A program made the translations under genes and the position numbers. The notes beneath the pieces are model-generated. The model saw only the letters and a list, made by a program, of their open reading frames with translations. It was not told the DNA's origin and did no database searches. Shown here in pieces: positions 46,312-52,082 of a stretch of DNA of 52,082 bases. This stretch comes from Prevotellaceae bacterium (GTDB lineage: Bacteria; Bacteroidota; Bacteroidia; Bacteroidales; Bacteroidaceae): positions 1 through 52,082 of the forward strand of contig JAFLUT010000005.1 of NCBI GenBank assembly GCA_022508665.1. Reading direction: 5' to 3'. Position 1 is the stretch's first letter. Every line of letters begins with the position of its first letter.

Positions 46312-48210
46312 TTAATTGAAAAATGCCTGAATTTTCTGTTTTTCTCCAGCTACAACGATTATGTCGCCCTCGTTCAGCAATGTCGTAGGATCGGGATTAG
46401 TACGGATGCTATCGGTGGAATTGCCGATGCCTATGACTATACAGCCTCCTTTTTCCCTTATGCCCGATTTCTGTATGGTTTTGCCACATATAGGAGAGTC
46501 AGCAGTTATGGTGTAGTTGTCAAGAATTATGCTGGTGTTACTGTTGCGCTTGTTGTCTTCCGAGGTCGCCATGCTTGTCTGCATGAGGTCTTGGAAAGCG
46601 GCGATATCGGTATCGGAACCTGCGATGATGATGCGGTCATTGGGGAAAATTCTATTGCTTCCACCGGGTATGTTGATATTCACCCCACCACGTATTATGC
46701 GGACGATGCTTGCTCCAGTTTTGTTGCGGATATAGAGGTCTTTTAGCGCCTTGCCTGCAAAGGCTGTGTTTTCAGGCACTTCTATCTCGGCAATCCTTAT
46801 GTCGAGAGTGAGGAGAGAATCCGCCACCTCCTTTTCTAATCCTCGTTTGGATTCGGCAAGCCTTTCTCGGGCATAGAGGTTGTCGTTGAACAGTCGCAGA
46901 AATTGGTTGATGCCGGGTGTCATTGCGATTTTCAGCAGCATAAATTTAGTGATACGAACTGGTTGCCTCCTCCATGACGGTACGGATTGGGCAGATGTGC
47001 CAGACTTTCTTTTCTCTGTGTTGCCGTCAAGCAGTTTCCTTGTTTCTTCACTCATGTGACGCTCAAAGAATGCAAGGGTTGGGTAAGCAAGACGCATGAT
47101 GTAAGGAGTAAGGAAAGTCGTTATCACGCTGACAGCTACGACTATTGGGTAGAGGCTTGGCTCTGTGACGTGCAGGTTTTGTCCGAGACTGGCGATGATG
47201 AATGCAAATTCCCCTATCTGCACCAGTGAAAAGCCCGATTGCAAGGCGACTCGCAACGGCTGACCCGACAGCAATGTGCCGACACTGCCAAAGAAAATTT
47301 GTCCGATGATGACAACAAGCGTGATGACTGTGATAGGAATCCAGTATTGCAAAAGCAATGCAGGGTCAATCATCATTCCGACTGACACGAAGAAGATTGC
47401 CCCAAAAATATTCTTCACAGGTTGCACAAGATGTTCAATCCTTTCAGCCTCCACCGTCTCAGCCAGTACCGTACCCATAATGAATGCTCCGAGAGCGCTG
47501 CTAAAACCTGCTCCAACAGCCAACAGCACCATGCCGAGGCAAAGACCAATGGAAAAGATTGTAAGCGTTTCGTTGTTGAGATACTTCTTGAATTTCTTTA
47601 GAAATGTTGGTATCAATGTGATGCCAAGCACAAACCATAGCAATATGTAAAGAACCAGTTTGCTGACTTGCCACAGCAATTCCGTACCTTCGAACTCATT
47701 CTTGACTGCGATAGAAGTGAGCAAAACCATTAGTACCACAGCAAAAATATCCTCCACGATGAGTATGCCGAAACACACGCTTGCAAAACGATGATTGCTC
47801 AGCCCTGCTTCTTCTATTGCCTTAAACACAATAGTGGTAGATGACATGCAGAGCATACCGCCAAGGAAGAGTGCGTTCATGCTGTCAAGCCCAAGCAGAC
47901 GGGCGGTAACAACTCCCGTAATCATCATGCCAGTCACGATTACTCCTGCTCCAATCAGTGCCGTGCTGCCGACTTTCAACAATTTCTTGAAAGAGAACTC
48001 AAGACCGAGGCTGAACAAAAGGAAAAGAACGCCAATTTCGCCCCATGTCTCTACGTTTTCCTCATTCGTGACCCACGACTCTCCCAGCATGTGCGGACCA
48101 ACGAGCATTCCCGCCACGATATATCCCAACACAATGGGCTGTTTGAACAACTTGAATAGAAGGCTCGTAATGCCTGCTGTCAGCATGATGATACAAAGGT
48201 CTTGAATCAT
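46312..48210 (-). CDS. CPA2-family cation:proton antiporter with two TrkA-C domains
   Basis: A 632-residue inner-membrane protein. The N-terminal two thirds form about 12 helices of the Na+/H+ exchanger fold, with GYIVAGMLVGPHML, LLFSLGLEFSFKKLLKVG and SLGQNLHVTEPSLYPIV. The C-terminal 180 residues contain two TrkA-C (RCK-C) ligand domains: first GASIVRIIRGG...GSNRIFPNDRIIIAGSDTDI, then KGGCIVIGIGNSTDS...LNEGDIIVVAGEKQKI. There is no TrkA-N NAD-binding domain between. It resembles KefB/GerN-type K+/H+ antiporters. It is last in the lpxK-thiL-AGCS-antiporter gene string. The transported ion is not certain. Confidence 0.87.
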   Translation of the reverse strand: MIQDLCIIMLTAGITSLLFKLFKQPIVLGYIVAGMLVGPHMLGESWVTNEENVETWGEIGVLFLLFSLGLEFSFKKLLKVGSTALIGAGVIVTGMMITGVVTARLLGLDSMNALFLGGMLCMSSTTIVFKAIEEAGLSNHRFASVCFGILIVEDIFAVVLMVLLTSIAVKNEFEGTELLWQVSKLVLYILLWFVLGITLIPTFLKKFKKYLNNETLTIFSIGLCLGMVLLAVGAGFSSALGAFIMGTVLAETVEAERIEHLVQPVKNIFGAIFFVSVGMMIDPALLLQYWIPITVITLVVIIGQIFFGSVGTLLSGQPLRVALQSGFSLVQIGEFAFIIASLGQNLHVTEPSLYPIVVAVSVITTFLTPYIMRLAYPTLAFFERHMSEETRKLLDGNTEKRKSGTSAQSVPSWRRQPVRITKFMLLKIAMTPGINQFLRLFNDNLYARERLAESKRGLEKEVADSLLTLDIRIAEIEVPENTAFAGKALKDLYIRNKTGASIVRIIRGGVNINIPGGSNRIFPNDRIIIAGSDTDIAAFQDLMQTSMATSEDNKRNSNTSIILDNYTITADSPICGKTIQKSGIREKGGCIVIGIGNSTDSIRTNPDPTTLLNEGDIIVVAGEKQKIQAFFN

Positions 48211-48275
48211 ATATGTCTGTTATGGTTTTGCTTTATAATATATGATATATATAATAATATGTGTAGGCTTGTCTG

Positions 48276-49649
48276 TTAGTATTCGCTTTCCTCATCCAAA
48301 TGATTGTTCCACAAATAATGCTGTGTCTCTTTGGCGATGACTCCCGACAAAAACAAAAGAGAGATTAGGTTAGGCACTGCCATTAGCGCATTCATAATGT
48401 CCGCCAAGTTCCACACCAGCGAAAGGCTCATAGTCGCCCCTGCGAAAACAAGCAACACAAATACTATCCTGTAAAAAATGATGCTGCGCCGTCCGAGCAG
48501 ATACTCCATAGCCCTTTCTCCATAGTAACTCCAGCCAAGAATGGTGGAGAAGGCGAATGTTATGATGCCAAAGGTCAAGATAGGCGTGCCGACGTATGGT
48601 ATCATGCCAAAAGCCTTTTTGGTCAGCATTCCGCCGTCCTCTTGACTTATGGCTGGGTTGGCAATGATGCTTGTCACTATTACCAAACCTGTTATGGCAC
48701 AGATGATTACAGTGTCCCAAAAAGTTCCAGTTGACGACACAAGCGCTTGACGCACAGGGTTTCGTGTTTGTGCGGCAGCAGCCACGATAGGCGCAGAACC
48801 CATGCCAGACTCGTTAGAGAAAAGCCCACGGGCGATACCATATCTTGCCGCCATCATCAGCACTGTACCTGCTGTGCCACCGCCTATTGCTTTCAGAGAA
48901 AATGCTTCGTGGCATATCAAAGAAATGGCCTCGCCAAGATAAGTGTAGTTTACGCACAGAATGTACAGACACCCCAACACATACAGCATCGCCATTAGCG
49001 GAACGAGTGCCGTACACCATTTGGAAATGCTTTTCACTCCACCAATGATTACAAAGCCTATCAGTGCAGCAAGCGTGAAACCGACTATCATCTTAGTATG
49101 TTCAGGGCTGATAAAGTCCTCGCACACCATCGAAAGGTTCTCGCTGATTGCATTCGCCTGCACCGTGTTGCCGATACCGAATGCTGCGATTGATGCAAAG
49201 ATGCAGAACAGCATGCCGAGCCACTTATATCCCAGTCCGTTCTGAAGGGCATACATAGGGCCTCCCAACATTCTGCCGTCCTTGGTCTTTACTCTGTATT
49301 TGATTGCCAAAAGCCCTTCGCCATATTTCGTAGCAATGCCGAACACGCCCGTTATCCAGCACCACAGCACCGCCCCGGGACCTCCAAGACTGACCGCCGT
49401 TGCTACACCTATGATGTTGCCTGTCCCAATAGTAGCGGCCAACGATGTTGCCAGTGCGGCAAACTGGCTCACGTCCCCTGCCGAGTTTTTATCCTTAGTA
49501 ACAGAGAGTTTGATAGCCGTAAATATCTTCCGCTGAGGAAATTTCAGTCTGACAGTCAGAAAGATGTGTGTGCCAAGCAGGAGTACAATCATTGGCCATC
49601 CCCATACAAGGCCGCTGATTTGTTCCGTGATGTTCAGTAACTGTTCCAT
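48276..49649 (-). CDS. AGCS-family alanine/glycine:cation symporter
   Basis: A ~457-residue inner-membrane transporter of the AGCS (AgcS/DagA) family that imports alanine or glycine with Na+ or H+. The N-terminal WGWPMIVLLLGTHIFLTVRLKFPQ, the signature AATIGTGNIIGVATAVSLGGPGAVLWCWITG and MSLSLVWNLADIMNALMAVPNLI near the end are diagnostic, together with RGLFSNESGMGSAPI. The start MEQLLN at 49649 is chosen over an ATG ten codons upstream. That upstream ATG would lie inside the thiL stop region, while this one leaves an 11-nt gap. It probably belongs to the same operon as thiL. Confidence 0.93.
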   Translation of the reverse strand: MEQLLNITEQISGLVWGWPMIVLLLGTHIFLTVRLKFPQRKIFTAIKLSVTKDKNSAGDVSQFAALATSLAATIGTGNIIGVATAVSLGGPGAVLWCWITGVFGIATKYGEGLLAIKYRVKTKDGRMLGGPMYALQNGLGYKWLGMLFCIFASIAAFGIGNTVQANAISENLSMVCEDFISPEHTKMIVGFTLAALIGFVIIGGVKSISKWCTALVPLMAMLYVLGCLYILCVNYTYLGEAISLICHEAFSLKAIGGGTAGTVLMMAARYGIARGLFSNESGMGSAPIVAAAAQTRNPVRQALVSSTGTFWDTVIICAITGLVIVTSIIANPAISQEDGGMLTKKAFGMIPYVGTPILTFGIITFAFSTILGWSYYGERAMEYLLGRRSIIFYRIVFVLLVFAGATMSLSLVWNLADIMNALMAVPNLISLLFLSGVIAKETQHYLWNNHLDEESEY

Positions 49650-49660
49650 TGTCCTACGTC

Positions 49661-50719
49661 TTATTTCAAAGCGTTCCACCCCTGCGCCTTCAACTCAAAC
49701 TCCGCTCCATCGCGAGTGATGAGGGCGCAGCCAAGGTCTTGCTTGGTGATGTGGCCAATGAGTTTCACATCCTCCATCTGCTCAATCTTGTCGTGATCGG
49801 CAATGGGGACGGTGAAGAGGAGTTCATAGTCCTCGCCTCCATTCATAGCAGCAGTGGTGAGGTTCATGTTCATCTCCTCACACATCACGGCTGTCTGGTA
49901 GTCAATCGGTATGCGTTCCTCATAGATGCGGCATCCGCACTTGCTCTGAGTGCAGATGTGGAGCAGTTCAGATGAGAGTCCGTCGCTGATGTCCATCATA
50001 GCCGTGGGGCGTATGCCAGCCTCGCGAAGTCGCAGCACGATGTCACGCCGTGCCTCGGGTTTCATCTGGCGCTCGAGCAGATATTCCCTTCCGCTGAAAT
50101 CAGGCTGTGATATTGCCATACGCTCGGCATCTGTCTTGGCCGTTTCTATCTGCTTGTAATACACTTCTTTCTCTCTTTCAAGCAGTTGGAAGCCCATGTA
50201 TGCCGCTCCGAGGTCACCGCTCACGCAGATAAGGTCTGTCTCCTTAGCGCCGTTTCGGTAGATAGCCTTTCCTTTCTCCACCTCGCCGACGACCGTTATG
50301 GAAATGGCAAATCCTGTTCGCGAACTGGTTGTGTCGCCCCCTGCTATGTCCACTCCATGAGCGTCGCACGCCAATTGCAGACCTGCGTAGAACTCCTCCA
50401 TATCCTCAACGCTGAACCGCTTGCTCAGTGCCACGCTGACCGTTATCTGCTTCGGCATTCCGCCCATAGCATAGATGTCGGAGAAGTTTACCATTGCCGC
50501 CTTGTAGCCCAGATGCTTCATAGGCAGGTAGGTGAGGTCGAAATGCACGCCCTCCATCAGCAGGTCGGTAGAGACGAGTATGTCCTTATCGTCGCCATAG
50601 TTCAACACTGCGCAGTCATCGCCAACGCCATATTTTGTTTCGGGGTTTTTCAACTCGATATGCTTCGTAAGGTGCTTGATGAGACCGAACTCACCAAGAG
50701 TGGAAATCTCTGTTGCCAT
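49661..50719 (-). CDS. thiL: Thiamine-monophosphate kinase
   Basis: ThiL phosphorylates thiamine monophosphate to the active diphosphate in the cytosol. The 352-residue ATP-binding protein has FGLIKHLTKH, KYGVGDDCAVL with the Asp-rich metal site, VSTDLLMEGVHFD and MGGMPKQITVSVALS. It also has DIAGGDTTSSR, and the second-half MMDISDGLSSELLHI. Its ATG overlaps the lpxK stop by 1 bp (TAATG), so translation is coupled. No other thi gene is present; lpxK-thiL neighbourhoods are known in Bacteroidetes. Confidence 0.95.
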   Translation of the reverse strand: MATEISTLGEFGLIKHLTKHIELKNPETKYGVGDDCAVLNYGDDKDILVSTDLLMEGVHFDLTYLPMKHLGYKAAMVNFSDIYAMGGMPKQITVSVALSKRFSVEDMEEFYAGLQLACDAHGVDIAGGDTTSSRTGFAISITVVGEVEKGKAIYRNGAKETDLICVSGDLGAAYMGFQLLEREKEVYYKQIETAKTDAERMAISQPDFSGREYLLERQMKPEARRDIVLRLREAGIRPTAMMDISDGLSSELLHICTQSKCGCRIYEERIPIDYQTAVMCEEMNMNLTTAAMNGGEDYELLFTVPIADHDKIEQMEDVKLIGHITKQDLGCALITRDGAEFELKAQGWNALK

Positions 50720-51753
50720 TATTCTTTTACCTTGTTCAATACGCTGTTGCGTGAGTTTTTTATTATAAAATCTTTTATTGCCTGGTCAAATTCTTCGCCC
50801 TTATCATTCATAAACTCCACTTCGACAGGTATGACCTTCATATTCTCCAGTCCCCTCAACCGTGTCGCATCCTTCTCGGTGGTGATGATTGTCCGCCCTG
50901 CCGCTCTCTTTCGGATGCTCTCAATGTCCTTTTTCGAGAAATTGTGATGGTCGGGGAAACTCATCAGTTCAAACTGAGGAATGATTTTCCTTAGGTCATA
51001 CACCATCTGCTCTGGCGACGCTATCCCCGTCACGAGCAATGGATTATCTCCCACGTCGCCTATACTGTCGGGGTATTTATAAGTAGTGAAAAACACCTTC
51101 TGCCAACTTTCAAGGTCAAGGCTACGAACTATTCCTCGCCTGTCCATCGGGGTAATGTCTTGCGGACACTTTGTCACTATCACGATGTCGGCTCGGTGTC
51201 TCCCAGCCTTATGCTCACGCAAGCGACCAGCCGGCAGCAACTGGTCGAAATATATCAGTCGGTGATAGTCCATCAGCAGAATGTTGAGACCTGCCTGCAC
51301 ATACCGGTGCTGATAGGCGTCGTCCAAGATGACCACATCCGTAGGAGGCCTCACGCCCTCTTTCATCAACTCCCTTATACCTCTGCGTCGGTTGCTGTCC
51401 ACCGCCATGTGGATGTGCGGAAACTTCTGTTTCATCTGATACGGCTCATCGCCAATCTCCTCCATGCTTGTCTCGTCCGTAGCCAATCTATACCCTCGTG
51501 TTTTCCGCTTATATCCACGGCTCAACACAGCCACTTGATACTCTTTAGACAAAAGACGCACAAGATACTCCGTGTGTGGCGTCTTCCCTGTTCCTCCAAC
51601 CGTAAGATTGCCCACGCAGATGACTGGCAACCTAAACGACTGCGATTTGAGCATACCAAAGTCAAACATCATGTTCCTGATGCCTACCACAAGCCCATAT
51701 AGCCACGCCAGTGGCATAAGCCAATAGTTCACTTTAATATGGTCGCCTTCCAA
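50719..51753 (-). CDS. lpxK: Tetraacyldisaccharide 4'-kinase
   Basis: LpxK phosphorylates the lipid A precursor to form lipid IVA at the inner membrane. The 344-residue protein has a membrane-associated N-terminus (YWLMPLAWLYGLVVGIRN) and the P-loop VGNLTVGGTGKTPHTEYLVRLL. It also has AVLSRGYKRKTRGY, VVILDDAYQHRY and a conserved HHNFSKKDI. The only starts are a TTG at 51753 and an ATG 12 codons later; the TTG preserves MEGDHIKVNYW, which matches LpxK N-termini from memory. A stop lies two codons upstream of the TTG. It is first in the lpxK-thiL-AGCS-antiporter string. Confidence 0.95.
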   Translation of the reverse strand: MEGDHIKVNYWLMPLAWLYGLVVGIRNMMFDFGMLKSQSFRLPVICVGNLTVGGTGKTPHTEYLVRLLSKEYQVAVLSRGYKRKTRGYRLATDETSMEEIGDEPYQMKQKFPHIHMAVDSNRRRGIRELMKEGVRPPTDVVILDDAYQHRYVQAGLNILLMDYHRLIYFDQLLPAGRLREHKAGRHRADIVIVTKCPQDITPMDRRGIVRSLDLESWQKVFFTTYKYPDSIGDVGDNPLLVTGIASPEQMVYDLRKIIPQFELMSFPDHHNFSKKDIESIRKRAAGRTIITTEKDATRLRGLENMKVIPVEVEFMNDKGEEFDQAIKDFIIKNSRNSVLNKVKE

Positions 51754-51780
51754 ATGGCTTTACTTTCTTAAATGCAAGTG

Positions 51781-51788
51781 CAAAGATA
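51781..51788 (-). promoter_or_regulatory. -7 box TATCTTTG for lpxK
   Basis: TATCTTTG on the minus strand, 27 nt upstream of the TTG start at 51753. Confidence 0.6.
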
Positions 51789-51926
51789 AACAAATAATTT
51801 TATATTTGGGGATGAAGAGTTTGGATTTAATGCTATTGACAGACGCATTATGGCTATTTTATTGTAATAACATAATAAATTTCTACATTATTGCAGTGTT
51901 GCTAAATTGTGATTATCTACATGTAA

Positions 51927-51990
51927 ATTTAACGTCAGTTCGACGCAAAGATATTTATGATCATTGAAGTTCGTCGAGTTCACGTTAAAC
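51927..51990 (-). promoter_or_regulatory. Inverted repeat flanking a second upstream promoter box
   Basis: ATTTAACGTCAGTTCGAC (51927-51944) and GTCGAGTTCACGTTAAAC (51973-51990) are inverted, matching at 14 of 18 positions around a 28-bp spacer that contains a minus-strand TATCTTTG (51946-51953). Possible operator. The rest of 51789-51926 shows no gene. Confidence 0.45.
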
Positions 51991-52031
51991 AGTTTGGCGC
52001 TACCCAAACTACCCTTTTACTGTCCAGAACG

Positions 52032-52082
52032 ACAACGGCGCACCGCTGAAATGCCCAGCCGTTCACGATTACAATAGTCAGC
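52032..52082 (-). repeat. 51-bp dispersed repeat, copy 2 (cut by window end)
   Basis: Reverse complement of 2356-2406 with one difference. The copy may extend beyond the window. Confidence 0.85.

Noticed and set aside
2356-52082. The 51-bp inverted repeats as ends of one large transposon
   Set aside because: The ~50 kb between them is housekeeping genome, and no transposase, integrase or target duplication was seen. A dispersed repeat family is simpler.

Overview
The window reads as a chromosomal segment of a Bacteroidales bacterium, most likely a Prevotella-type (Prevotellaceae) organism. The evidence is the promoter grammar: a -7 box TAnnTTTG, often with TTTG about 20 bp upstream, precedes most transcription units. 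Other support comes from Shine-Dalgarno-poor starts and families typical of the phylum: HmuY-like and calycin-like lipoproteins, DUF3127, DUF4861, HU-HIG, CarboxypepD_reg/TonB outer-membrane proteins, and a tmRNA tag ending YALAA. I saw no phage, integrase, transposase, CRISPR array or restriction system. Most of the window is ordinary core genome.

Layout. 1-2.5 kb: the 5' part of tRNA-Val, an orphan ATP-grasp protein, a secreted alpha/beta hydrolase and a repeat-bearing spacer. 2.5-7.3 kb: menA with a MORN-repeat protein, then a large outer-membrane beta-barrel protein. 7.4-9.7 kb: tRNA-Met(CAT), then uxuA and an SDR mannonate oxidoreductase (hexuronate catabolism). 9.8-10.2 kb: a gene remnant. 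14.5-10.2 kb (minus): dnaN, a DnaQ-type exonuclease, coaBC and lrgA-lrgB. A DUF3127 protein with an SSB-like acidic tip diverges from dnaN. 15-24 kb: an HhH protein, rhaM with an acyl-CoA ligase, a solo LeuA-family synthase, free-Met-R-sulfoxide reductase and three glycosyltransferases in alternating orientation. 24-29 kb (minus): htpX/lemA and a haem-uptake-like operon (calycin-like lipoprotein, HmuY-like lipoprotein, TonB receptor). 29-38 kb: an unknown membrane protein, a secreted Ntn hydrolase, trpS, a MATE pump, DUF4861, a Tyr-rich lipoprotein, an HU-like protein and rfbA. 38.2-38.8 kb: a promoter and terminators but no intact gene. 41.5-38.9 kb: porin-glnK-amt (ammonium). 42-46 kb: an M23/LysM peptidase, ndk, xseAB with an unknown partner, and tmRNA. 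51.8-46.3 kb (minus): lpxK, thiL, an alanine/glycine symporter and a CPA2 antiporter.

How the genes work together. Clear functional units are hexuronate breakdown (uxuA plus SDR), DNA replication and repair (dnaN, exonuclease, DUF3127, xseAB, tmRNA nearby), nitrogen acquisition (porin, GlnK, Amt), haem acquisition (HmuY-like lipoprotein plus receptor) and envelope functions (lpxK, M23/LysM, MATE, lemA/htpX).

The most interesting non-gene signals are four. (1) Two copies of an ~85-bp AT-rich palindrome, whose 25-bp outer arms differ between copies but remain perfectly complementary within each. (2) A 51-bp dispersed repeat present in inverted orientation near the two ends of the window. (3) Interleaved divergent promoters joining dnaN to an SSB-like DUF3127 gene. 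(4) A ~330-500 nt orphan transcription unit at 38.2-38.8 kb. All function calls rest on motif recognition by eye; no database search was run.
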